Origin: JAODBQ01 sp038213195
Lineage (GTDB): Bacteria; Actinomycetota; Acidimicrobiia; Acidimicrobiales; Ilumatobacteraceae
DNA: 13,147 nt
Assembly (NCBI GenBank): GCA_038213195.1
Contig: JBBQTN010000152.1
Location: 1-13,147 of the forward strand
Direction: 5' to 3'
Shown here: positions 1 to 6,519 of the stretch, in pieces
How the letters are laid out: each line of letters opens with the position of its first letter
Position numbering within the stretch: the stretch's first letter is position 1
Translations under genes and position numbers: made by a program
The notes under the pieces: generated by a model
The model's input: only the letters and a program-made list of their open reading frames with translations
What the model was told of the DNA's origin: nothing
Databases searched by the model: none

Positions 1-209
1 GTGAACGTCAGCAGCATCAGCACCTCGTAGCGGGCGAACGTCAGCCCGAATGCGGCAAGCGCATCGTCCACCCTGGCGAGCAGGATCTGGTGCACCCGCA
101 TCACCGACGTGACCAGCGCCATGCCGTCGGCAGCCTCGTCCCAACCGCGCTCCTGCCAGTTGCGCCGAGCCTCCGCCACCGGGTCGAAACGGAGTGGGCG
201 GCGGGGCAC
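1..209 (-). CDS. MarR-family transcriptional regulator (5' part, cut by window edge)
   Basis: Reading the minus strand from a GTG at 209 gives 69 codons that run off the left edge. The peptide begins MPRRPLRFDPVAEARRNWQE and continues with an amphipathic helix (about residues 29-46, GMALVTSVMRVHQILLAR), then LAAFGLTFARYEVLMLLTF. That layout, a dimerisation helix followed by 'L...GLT..RYEVLMLL' leading into the winged helix, is characteristic of MarR regulators. These are dimeric DNA-binding repressors, often released by aromatic or acyl-CoA-type ligands. The DNA-reading helix lies outside the window, so ligand class cannot be judged. The start is fixed by an in-frame stop just upstream (219-221). 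There is no Shine-Dalgarno, and TAGGGT lies 6 bases before the GTG. It is divergent from the fadB2-icmF operon, with 79 bp between the starts, so it probably controls that operon and itself (inference). Confidence 0.8.
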   Translation of the reverse strand, partial: MPRRPLRFDPVAEARRNWQERGWDEAADGMALVTSVMRVHQILLARVDDALAAFGLTFARYEVLMLLTF

Positions 210-215
210 ATCGAC

Positions 216-221
216 ACCCTA
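216..221 (-). promoter_or_regulatory. Candidate -10 of marR (leaderless)
   Basis: On the minus strand TAGGGT is followed by six bases (GTCGAT) and then the GTG start at 209. It fits the TANNNT actinobacterial -10 pattern at a distance that puts the transcription start at or next to the start codon. No clear -35 hexamer is visible. Confidence 0.5.
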
Positions 222-238
222 GCGGCGGTCGTGATTTC

Positions 239-272
239 GTTGGACGTCGAACTTCTCGACTAGTTGGACGTC
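239..272. promoter_or_regulatory. Candidate MarR operator: direct repeats plus inverted repeat
   Basis: The marR-fadB2 gap holds two exact copies of GTTGGACGTC (239-248 and 263-272), 24 bp apart. An inverted repeat GTCGA-acttc-TCGAC (246-260) overlaps the first copy and fills most of the gap between them. The second copy with its flank, TTGGACGTCAA, is itself nearly palindromic. One copy sits in the -35 zone of the marR promoter and the other between the -35 and -10 zones of fadB2, so a bound protein could block both. Binding by the adjacent MarR protein is inference from position. Confidence 0.5.
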
Positions 273-276
273 AAAG

Positions 277-282
277 TAGTAT
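277..282 (+). promoter_or_regulatory. Candidate -10 of fadB2-icmF operon (leaderless)
   Basis: TAGTAT ends six bases (GTCGAC) before the ATG at 289. No purine-rich Shine-Dalgarno lies between them. The spacing implies a transcript that begins at or next to the start codon. A weak TTCTCG (253-258) lies 18 bases upstream in the -35 position. Confidence 0.5.
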
Positions 283-288
283 GTCGAC

Positions 289-1158
289 ATGAAGGGTATC
301 GAGATCCAACGCGTCGGGGTGCTCGGCTGCGGTCTGATGGGCTCCGGCATCGCCGAGGTGTGCGCGCGCAATGGTCGCGACGTGGTGGTGGTCGAGGCAG
401 ACGCGACCCTGGTCGAGCTGGGCAGGGCGCGGGTGGAGAAGTCGCTCGATGCCGCGCTGAACCGCGGCAAGCTCGCCGAGGCCGACCACGCCGCGGCCTT
501 GCGCCGGCTGGACTTCACGGACGACTGGTCGGCGTTCGGCGACCGTGACCTGGTGGTCGAGGCGATCAGCGAGGACCAGACGTTGAAGGTCGATGCGTTC
601 CGGCGGCTCGACGGCATCGTCACCGGCAGCGATTCGATCCTCGCCTCGAACACGTCCTCGATCCCGATCATGAAGCTCGCGACGGCAACGGGGCGGCCGG
701 AGCAGGTCATCGGCCTGCACTTCTTCAACCCGGTGCCGGTGCTCCCGCTGGTGGAGCTGGTGCCGTCGTTGATGACGGCGGCCGGCACGTCCGACACGAC
801 CTCGGACTTCGCCACCGAGGTCCTCAACAAGCACGTCATCCGCTCGCAGGATCGCGCCGGGTTCGTCGTCAACGCCCTGCTCATCCCGTACCTGCTCTCG
901 GCGATCCGGATGCTCGAGAGCGGGTTCGCGACCGCCGACGACATCGACGCCGGGATGGTCCACGGCTGTGCTCACCCGATGGGGCCGCTCGCCCTCGCCG
1001 ACCTGATCGGCCTCGACACCACGATGGCCGTCGCCGAGTCGATGTACGCGGAGTTCAAGGAGCCGCTGTACGCGCCCCCGCCGCTGCTCAGCCGGATGGT
1101 CGAAGCGGGGCTGCTCGGGCGCAAGTCCGGCCGCGGCTTCTTCGGGTACCAGCGATGA
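289..1158 (+). CDS. fadB2: 3-hydroxyacyl-CoA (3-hydroxybutyryl-CoA) dehydrogenase, FadB2 type
   Basis: This 289-aa soluble enzyme is predicted to oxidise (S)-3-hydroxybutyryl-CoA or a related short 3-hydroxyacyl-CoA to the 3-ketoacyl-CoA with NAD(P)+. The N-terminal Rossmann domain carries GCGLMGSG (residues 13-20). SNTSSIPI holds the catalytic Ser (about S123), HFFNPVPVLPLVELV holds the catalytic His (H144) and Glu (E156), and GFVVNALL holds the Asn (N195). The C-terminal helical domain contains HPMGPLALADLIGLD (229-243) and ends GRKSGRGFFGY. Size and sequence closely resemble mycobacterial FadB2 (about 286 aa) and Hbd/PaaH enzymes. The ATG at 289 places the Rossmann motif normally. The gene is the first of an operon: its TGA overlaps the ATG of icmF. 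It is divergent from the marR gene. Family assignment is firm; chain-length preference is inferred from family and neighbour. Confidence 0.93.
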   Translation: MKGIEIQRVGVLGCGLMGSGIAEVCARNGRDVVVVEADATLVELGRARVEKSLDAALNRGKLAEADHAAALRRLDFTDDWSAFGDRDLVVEAISEDQTLKVDAFRRLDGIVTGSDSILASNTSSIPIMKLATATGRPEQVIGLHFFNPVPVLPLVELVPSLMTAAGTSDTTSDFATEVLNKHVIRSQDRAGFVVNALLIPYLLSAIRMLESGFATADDIDAGMVHGCAHPMGPLALADLIGLDTTMAVAESMYAEFKEPLYAPPPLLSRMVEAGLLGRKSGRGFFGYQR

Positions 1159-4100
1159 ACGAGCGCGAGCTGCACGTGCCGCAACACCCGGTGCGCTTCG
1201 TCACCGCGGCGAGCCTGTTCGACGGTCACGACGCGTCGATCAACATCATGCGCCGGATCCTCCAGGCCCAGGGCGCAGAGGTCGTGCACCTCGGCCACAA
1301 CCGTTCGGTCGACGACGTCGTGCGTGCCGCGCTGCAGGAGGACGTGCAGGGCATCGCGATCAGCTCATACCAGGGTGGCCACGTCGAGTACTTCAGCTAC
1401 CTCCTCGACCGTCTGCGCGAGGAGGGCATCGCCGACGTCCGCGTGTACGGGGGCGGCGGCGGGGTGATCGTGCCGGCGGAGATCGAGCTGCTCGAGTCGC
1501 GCGGTGTCGCCAAGATCTTCTCCCCGCAGGACGGCCAGCAGCTCGGCCTGCGCGGCATGATCAACCTGATGATCGCCGAGTGCGATCGCCCGTTGCCGAC
1601 CGAGGCGGTCGACGTCGAGCAGCTGCTGGCCGGCTCGCAGCGCGCCCTGGCGAGGGTGATCAGCCAGCTCGAAGCCGGCGTCGACGGGGTCGAGCCGCGA
1701 CTCGTCGACGAGATCAGCACCGCGGCGGGCCGCCGCCAGGTCCCCGTGGTCGGGATCACCGGCACCGGCGGCTCCGGGAAGTCGTCGCTGACCGACGAGC
1801 TGCTGCTGCGCTTCCGCCTCGATCAGGCGGACAAGCTGAAGATCGCCATCATCGCCGTCGATCCGACCCGTCGCCGCGGCGGCGGCGCGCTGCTCGGCGA
1901 CCGGATCAGGATGAATGCGATCGACAGCCCGAACGTGTTCTTCCGCTCGCTCGCAACCCGCGGCGCGAGCGAGCTCCCGGCCTGCACGAGCGGCGTGATC
2001 GCCGCCGCCAAGGCCTGGGGAGCGGACCTGGTGATCGTCGAGACGCCCGGCATCGGCCAGGGCGACGCGGCAATCGTCCCGTTCGTCGACGTGCCGATGT
2101 ATGTGATGACCCCCGAGTTCGGGGCGGCGTCGCAGCTCGAGAAGATCGACATGCTCGACTTCGCCGAGATCATCGTGATCAACAAGTTCGAGCGTCGCGG
2201 GGCCGAGGACGCGCTGCGCGACGTGCGCCGCCAGTACACCCGCAACCGGGAGCTGTTCGATGTCGACCAGGCCAGCCTGCCCGTGTTCGGCACGGTCGCC
2301 TCGCGGTTCAACGACGACGGGGTCACCGCGCTGTACCAGCACCTGCGCAGCGTGCTCGGCCGGCACGGCCTGATCACCCACGACGGCGCACTCGCGTCGG
2401 TGGACACCAAGCGGTCGACGCACGTCGGCGTGATCGTGCCGACGAGCCGGCAGCGCTACCTCGCCGAGATCACCGAGACGATCCACCGCTATCACCAGAC
2501 CACCGCCGACCAGGCGGGGCTGGCCCAGCGCCACCAGCAGTTGTCGGCGACCGCCGAGCTGCTCGCCGGCCGGGCGCTGCCCACCGCCGACGTCGACGCG
2601 CTGACCGCCGAGACGGCGAACAGCATCGAGGCGAGCGTACGCACCCTGCTGGACGCCTGGCCGTCGCGCAAGGCCGAGCTGACCGGGCCGGACCGCGCCG
2701 TGCGCGAATCGCTCTCGGGCACGCTGATCCCCAAGCTCGCGGTACCGCAGTTCGACGATCACGGCGCGCTCGTCCGCTGGCTGCGCAGCGAGAACCTGCC
2801 AGGACACTTCCCGTTCACCGCCGGCGTGTTCCCGTACAAGCGCGAGGGCGAGGACCCGGCGCGGATGTTCGCCGGCGAGGGTGGCGCAGCGCGCACCAAC
2901 CGCCGGTTCAAGCTGCTCTCGCAGGGCCAGCCGGCGACCCGCCTGTCGACCGCGTTCGACTCGGTGACGCTGTACGGCTTCGACCCGGCCGAGCGCCCCG
3001 ACATCTACGGCAAGGTCGGCAACTCCGGCGTGTCGATCGCCACGCTCGACGACATGAAGGTGCTCTACGGCGGCTTCGACCTGTGCGACCCCACGACCTC
3101 GGTGTCGATGACGATCAACGGTCCCGCGCCGACACTGCTGGCGATGTTCCTGAACACCGCGATCGACCAGCAGCTCGACGTGTTCGAGGCATCCGAGGGC
3201 CGCCGTCCCGACGACGACGAGGCGCAGGCGATCAGGGCGCGGACGCTGAGCACGGTGCGCGGCACCGTGCAGGCCGACATCCTCAAGGAGGACCAGGGCC
3301 AGAACACGTGCATCTTCTCCACCGAGTTCTCGCTCGGGGTGATGGCCGACATCGCCGAGTACTTCGTCGACCACGAGGTGCGCAACTTCTACTCGGTGTC
3401 GATCTCCGGGTACCACATCGCCGAGGCGGGCGCGAACCCGATCTCCCAGCTCGCGTTCACGCTCGCCAACGGGTTCACCTACGTGGAGGCGTACCTCGCC
3501 CGCGGCATGCGCGTCGACGACTTCGCCCCCAACCTCAGCTTCTTCTTCTCCAACGGGATGGATCCCGAGTACACGGTGCTCGGCCGCGTCGCCCGGCGGG
3601 TGTGGGCGATCGCGATGCGCGACCGCTACGGCGCCAACGACCGGTCACAACGGCTGAAGTACCACATCCAGACGAGCGGTCGCTCGCTGCACGCCCAGGA
3701 GATGTCGTTCAACGACATCCGCACCACCCTGCAGGCGCTGTGCGCGATCTATGACAACGCCAACAGCCTGCACACCAACGCCTACGACGAGGCGGTCACC
3801 ACGCCGTCGGTCGAGTCGGTGCGGCGGGCGCTGGCGATCCAGCTGGTGATCAACCGCGAGTGGGGGCTGGCGATGAACGAGAACCCGCTGCAGGGCAGCT
3901 TCATCGTCGACGAGCTGACACAGCTCGTCGAGGAGGCGGTGCTCGCCGAGCTCGACCGGATCGCCGAGCGCGGTGGCGTGCTGGGCGCGATGGAGACCGG
4001 CTACCAGCGCGGCCGGATCCAGGACGAATCGATGCTCTACGAGCACCGCAAGCACGACGGCACGCTGCCGATCGTCGGCGTCAACACGTTCCTCAACCCC

Positions 4101-4361
4101 AACGGCGACGACGGCACGCACGGCACGCTGGAGCTGGCCCGGTCCAACGACGACGAGAAGAACGACCAGATCGACCGACTGCGCAGGTTCCAGGCCGAGC
4201 ACGCCCACGAGCGGCCGCTCGCACTCGATCGCTTGCGCGAAGCAGCGCTCGGCGGCGACAACGTCTTCGCCGTGCTCGTCGACGTCGTCCGTTCCTGCTC
4301 GCTCGGCGAGATCACCGACACCTTGTTCGAGGTCGGCGGCCGCTACCGCCGCAACGTGTAG
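1155..4361 (+). CDS. icmF: Fused isobutyryl-CoA mutase (B12 domain + G-protein chaperone + mutase)
   Basis: IcmF interconverts isobutyryl-CoA and n-butyryl-CoA by an adenosylcobalamin radical mechanism, and its built-in GTPase loads and protects the cofactor. The 1068-aa protein has all the expected parts in order. The B12-binding domain (about 14-145) has DGHDAS at 23-28, with H25 as likely cobalt ligand. The MeaB-like G domain (about 195-410) has Walker A GTGGSGKS (203-210), VDPTRRRGGGALLGDR, ETPGIGQGD (296-304) and NKFE (343-346). A linker is followed by the mutase TIM barrel (about 530-1068). F572 (RMFAG) and Q716 (QGQNTC) occupy the substrate-sorting positions, where methylmalonyl-CoA mutase has Tyr and Arg; this fits an isobutyryl-CoA substrate. 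Catalytic H754 is present (SGYHIAEAGA). The start overlaps the fadB2 stop (ATGA), implying translational coupling. The protein is full length and intact. Confidence 0.97.
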   Translation: MNERELHVPQHPVRFVTAASLFDGHDASINIMRRILQAQGAEVVHLGHNRSVDDVVRAALQEDVQGIAISSYQGGHVEYFSYLLDRLREEGIADVRVYGGGGGVIVPAEIELLESRGVAKIFSPQDGQQLGLRGMINLMIAECDRPLPTEAVDVEQLLAGSQRALARVISQLEAGVDGVEPRLVDEISTAAGRRQVPVVGITGTGGSGKSSLTDELLLRFRLDQADKLKIAIIAVDPTRRRGGGALLGDRIRMNAIDSPNVFFRSLATRGASELPACTSGVIAAAKAWGADLVIVETPGIGQGDAAIVPFVDVPMYVMTPEFGAASQLEKIDMLDFAEIIVINKFERRGAEDALRDVRRQYTRNRELFDVDQASLPVFGTVASRFNDDGVTALYQHLRSVLGRHGLITHDGALASVDTKRSTHVGVIVPTSRQRYLAEITETIHRYHQTTADQAGLAQRHQQLSATAELLAGRALPTADVDALTAETANSIEASVRTLLDAWPSRKAELTGPDRAVRESLSGTLIPKLAVPQFDDHGALVRWLRSENLPGHFPFTAGVFPYKREGEDPARMFAGEGGAARTNRRFKLLSQGQPATRLSTAFDSVTLYGFDPAERPDIYGKVGNSGVSIATLDDMKVLYGGFDLCDPTTSVSMTINGPAPTLLAMFLNTAIDQQLDVFEASEGRRPDDDEAQAIRARTLSTVRGTVQADILKEDQGQNTCIFSTEFSLGVMADIAEYFVDHEVRNFYSVSISGYHIAEAGANPISQLAFTLANGFTYVEAYLARGMRVDDFAPNLSFFFSNGMDPEYTVLGRVARRVWAIAMRDRYGANDRSQRLKYHIQTSGRSLHAQEMSFNDIRTTLQALCAIYDNANSLHTNAYDEAVTTPSVESVRRALAIQLVINREWGLAMNENPLQGSFIVDELTQLVEEAVLAELDRIAERGGVLGAMETGYQRGRIQDESMLYEHRKHDGTLPIVGVNTFLNPNGDDGTHGTLELARSNDDEKNDQIDRLRRFQAEHAHERPLALDRLREAALGGDNVFAVLVDVVRSCSLGEITDTLFEVGGRYRRNV

Positions 4362-4393
4362 CCGCGGCGGCTCAGTGGCTCCGGTCGGCGGCT
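4360..4393. terminator. Weak stem-loop after icmF
   Basis: AGCCGC (4360-4365) can pair with GCGGCT at 4367-4372 or, with a realistic loop, at 4388-4393. It begins inside the icmF stop codon and lies in the gap before a convergent gene. There is no T-tract, so termination here is only a possibility. Confidence 0.25.
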
Positions 4394-4395
4394 CG

Positions 4396-4438
4396 GCTCG
4401 ACAGGGCCCAGCTCGACAGGGCTCAGCTCGACCCGGGC
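4396..4438. repeat. Three-copy 15-bp tandem repeat at a convergent gene end
   Basis: GCTCGACAGGGCCCA (4396-4410), GCTCGACAGGGCTCA (4411-4425) and a partial, diverged GCTCGACCCGGGC (4426-4438) stand head to tail. The period is 15 bp. The TGA stop of the minus-strand gene (4423-4425) is the end of the second copy, so copies one and two are non-coding and the third encodes the C-terminal residues. Confidence 0.7.
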
Positions 4439-5763
4439 GGGTTGTGCAGCAATCCCGTGAACGCCAGCAGATCGCTGCGCTCCATCGTGCCCGACACCTC
4501 CACGAACCAGTCAGGGGTCGCGGCAGGGTGGCCGAGGATCTGCGTGCCGGTGAGCTTGGATTCGACGGTGACCTTGCCCAACGCATCCGACGTCGCGTCG
4601 CTGCCCGGGTTGTCGTCGGACGGCTCGACCGAGGTCGGGCCCTGGAGCACGACGATGAGGCTCGCCGCGCTCGTGTACACGTCCACGTAGCTCGTCACGA
4701 CGGTCGTCGGCCCGAGGTCCGTCGGGCTGGTCGTGTCGCCGATCGTGCCGGTCGGCGACACCGCGCTGTGGTCGGTGGCGTTCTGCTGCAGCGTGTAGCG
4801 GCCCTGCAGCTGGTAGCCCGCAGGAGCCGTGGCGAACCCCCAGTACGAGTCGTCGGCCGGCGCGCTGCCGATCGGGCTGAGGCTGGTGCCGCCGTCGGCC
4901 AGCGAGGCCGGCGACCCGGTGATCGCGAAGTCCTGATCGGTCAGGGACGGCGCCAGGTCGATCTCCGTTGCGGTGAGGTGCTCGAGCAGCGCGCCGCCGT
5001 TGATCGCGACCTGCTCGAGCACCAGACCGGTGGCGTCGATGCACACGTCGGCATAGGTCGTGTCCGTCGGTGCGGTGATCTGGTAGTTCTCCAGCGGCGC
5101 GCCCGTGCGGTACACCTGGCACTCCCGACCGAGCAGCGTGCGGCGTTCGCGGGGGACGAACGTGTTGTCGGCGACGAGATCGCCGAGGACCGCGTCGAGC
5201 CGCCAGTCGCCGATCCCCGCCGACGGGGTGATGCTGTCGACGCTCGGCTTCTCGTCGCCCGTGGTGTCCGACGAGGAGAGGCCGAGGTCGGAGACGATCG
5301 TCCACTGCACTGAGCCCCCCGGAGGGGCGCCGGTGCGACTGTCGATGTGGGTGCGGAACGGACGCTGCACGCGAAAGCCCTCGGTCGATGCGGTGTACGT
5401 CCTCGCCTCCGGTTCCGGGACGGTCGTCCCGCTGGCGTTGTCGCTGTCGCTGCTCTGCAGCTCGTAGGTGATGGTGTACGCCGCCGGAGCCTCCGTCAGC
5501 GGGAGGGTGCCGGAGGCGTCCTCGACCGGCGTCGCGACCAGCGCCGAGCTCGGCGCGACCGTCGTCGCCGAGTGCTTGTTGTTGATCAGCGCGACCGCGA
5601 CGATCCCGGCGAGCACGAGCGCACACACCACCACGCCGATCACCCAACCGCGACCGCGGCGCGGCTCGGGCGGCGGGGGCTCGCCGCGATGGGCGTTCAA
5701 CCGGCGGGTCGCAACGGCCGCGCGTTGACGCGCCAAGCGTGCGCGCGACGTCCGGTTCGCCAT
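4423..5763 (-). CDS. Membrane-anchored extracytoplasmic protein of unknown function
   Basis: This 446-aa protein starts MANRTSRARLARQR, with a strongly basic cytoplasmic tail and a proline patch (29-33). One transmembrane helix follows (about 41-60, VIGVVVCALVLAGIVAVALI), then about 385 residues that should lie outside the membrane (positive-inside rule). The outer part is rich in Thr, Ser and Asp. It contains two Cys, in LGRECQVYRTG (C215) and YADVCIDATG (C241), spaced as for a disulphide. The sequence from about 90 to 285 recalls RseB/LolA-like sheet proteins, such as lipoproteins with 'GR.C..Y.....VCID..G', but I cannot confirm this by eye. No lipobox or enzyme motif is seen. The reading frame stays open upstream to 5931, but that would overlap the divergent GNAT-like gene and add 56 Arg-rich residues, so the ATG at 5763 is preferred. 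The function is not recognised. Confidence 0.8.
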   Translation of the reverse strand: MANRTSRARLARQRAAVATRRLNAHRGEPPPPEPRRGRGWVIGVVVCALVLAGIVAVALINNKHSATTVAPSSALVATPVEDASGTLPLTEAPAAYTITYELQSSDSDNASGTTVPEPEARTYTASTEGFRVQRPFRTHIDSRTGAPPGGSVQWTIVSDLGLSSSDTTGDEKPSVDSITPSAGIGDWRLDAVLGDLVADNTFVPRERRTLLGRECQVYRTGAPLENYQITAPTDTTYADVCIDATGLVLEQVAINGGALLEHLTATEIDLAPSLTDQDFAITGSPASLADGGTSLSPIGSAPADDSYWGFATAPAGYQLQGRYTLQQNATDHSAVSPTGTIGDTTSPTDLGPTTVVTSYVDVYTSAASLIVVLQGPTSVEPSDDNPGSDATSDALGKVTVESKLTGTQILGHPAATPDWFVEVSGTMERSDLLAFTGLLHNPPGSS

Positions 5764-5908
5764 CGTCCGCGATCGTGCCACGGGCGCCCCCGCGACCCGG
5801 CGCGCGCGGTTGGGAACTCGGTGAGGCTTCGCGAACGACCTGGTGCCGAGGCCGGCCGTCGCGCCCCCGAGGCGTGTGGACCGCCCGCGACGTGGGAAGA
5901 CTGGGGGC

Positions 5909-6247
5909 ATGGGGATCACCGTGCAGGACAACCGGGACAGGCAGCGGTTCGAGATCGAAGTCGACGGTCAGCTCGCGGGGTTCGCCGACTATCGCCGCAC
6001 TGGCGGCCGGATCACGTTCCCGCACACCGAGATCCGGCCCGCCTACGGCGGCAGGGGTCTCGGCACGACGCTCGCCAGAGCTGCGCTCGACGCCGTGCTC
6101 GACGACGGCCTCGCCGTCGAGCCGCTGTGCTGGTTCGTGCGCGACGTCATCGCCGCTCACCCCGACGAGTACCTCGGGTTGGTCGCTCCGCAGGACCGCC
6201 AGATCTTCGGCCTCCCCGCAGAGCTGCCGACATCGACGGTGTGCTGA
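5909..6247 (+). CDS. GCN5-related N-acetyltransferase-like protein, NATD1/YjdJ type
   Basis: This 112-aa protein begins MGITVQDNRDRQRFEIEVDG, followed by GFADYRRTGGRITFPHTEI and the acetyl-CoA loop RPAYGGRGLGTTLARAALDA (43-62). Then PLCWFVRDVIAAHP (72-85) and a short tail follow. This is the compact GNAT form found in NATD1/YjdJ proteins: beta-hairpin, 'RG.G..L...AL' loop, and a conserved 'P.C.FV...I..HP' segment with Cys (C74). The first Arg of the usual R-x-x-G-x-G loop is Gly here (GGRGLG, 48-52 region). These proteins are thought to bind acetyl-CoA, but their acceptor is generally unknown. The ATG at 5909 gives the normal short N-terminus; the frame is open to 5843 without a better start. 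AAGACT ends 6 bases before the ATG in place of a Shine-Dalgarno. It is divergent from the membrane protein gene with a 145-bp gap. Confidence 0.85.
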   Translation: MGITVQDNRDRQRFEIEVDGQLAGFADYRRTGGRITFPHTEIRPAYGGRGLGTTLARAALDAVLDDGLAVEPLCWFVRDVIAAHPDEYLGLVAPQDRQIFGLPAELPTSTVC

Positions 6248-6289
6248 CGCTGACGCCGTTGGTTCGACGGCGACGAGCCCGGACGGTGA

Positions 6290-6493
6290 GACACGTGTGA
6301 CCACACCGGGGCACATCTGCGGCGGCTCGACTCGCCCGGCACCTCGGTCCGGCCCGCTCCGCCCTGCCGGCGATGTCGCCGACAACGACTCCATGCGCGC
6401 CAGCCCTCCATGTGTCAAAAAGTAGGCGCACGTGTGTTCGATCGACGAGAAGCCGTCCGCGCTTGCGACACCGGCCGACTGACACGCTGTGTC
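6290..6493. promoter_or_regulatory. Cluster of GACAC/GTGTC motifs upstream of the 104-aa gene
   Basis: The 272-bp gap between the GNAT-like gene and the next gene holds no convincing coding sequence. It carries five GACAC/GTGTC pentamers: 6290-6294 (inside ACACGTGT), 6412-6416, 6467-6471, 6481-6485 and 6489-6493. The last two form a perfect dyad, GACAC-gct-GTGTC, 26 bases upstream of the ATG at 6520. This could be an operator array or an mRNA hairpin; no regulator is identified. Confidence 0.35.
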
Positions 6494-6507
6494 GACGCAG
6501 GCCGTGC

Positions 6508-6512
6508 GAGGG
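6508..6512 (+). promoter_or_regulatory. Ribosome binding site of the 104-aa gene
   Basis: GAGGG lies 7 bases before the ATG at 6520. It fixes this start over the in-frame codons further upstream, and it sets this gene apart from neighbours that lack a Shine-Dalgarno. Confidence 0.6.
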
Positions 6513-6519
6513 TACGGGG

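Noticed and set aside
210..217. Alternative starts for the MarR gene (ATG at 211, GTG at 217 on the minus strand).
   Set aside because: Both are out of frame with the MarR sequence; an in-frame stop at 219-221 leaves GTG 209 as the only start.
271..975. Long minus-strand frames opposite fadB2 (219-944 and 271-975).
   Set aside because: They show no recognisable domains and lie entirely over a well-supported gene and its promoter.
1365..3416. A 683-codon open frame on the minus strand across icmF, and a 724-codon one on the plus strand in another frame (1580-3754).
   Set aside because: The translations are Arg/Ala/Gly/His-rich without domains, typical of shadow frames in GC-rich DNA. icmF in the true frame is complete and matches its family end to end.
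1155..4361. Methylmalonyl-CoA mutase as the identity of the large mutase.
   Set aside because: The B12 domain is N-terminal and fused to a G domain, and Phe/Gln replace the Tyr/Arg needed to bind the methylmalonyl carboxylate.
5764..5931. Upstream extension of the membrane protein gene by 56 codons.
   Set aside because: The added residues are Arg/Pro-rich and non-conserved in style, and they overlap the start of the divergent GNAT-like gene. ATG 5763 gives a normal basic tail plus helix.
6413..6418. Perfect TTGACA on the minus strand.
   Set aside because: No -10-like hexamer lies at 16-18 bases in the reading direction, and no minus-strand gene follows.
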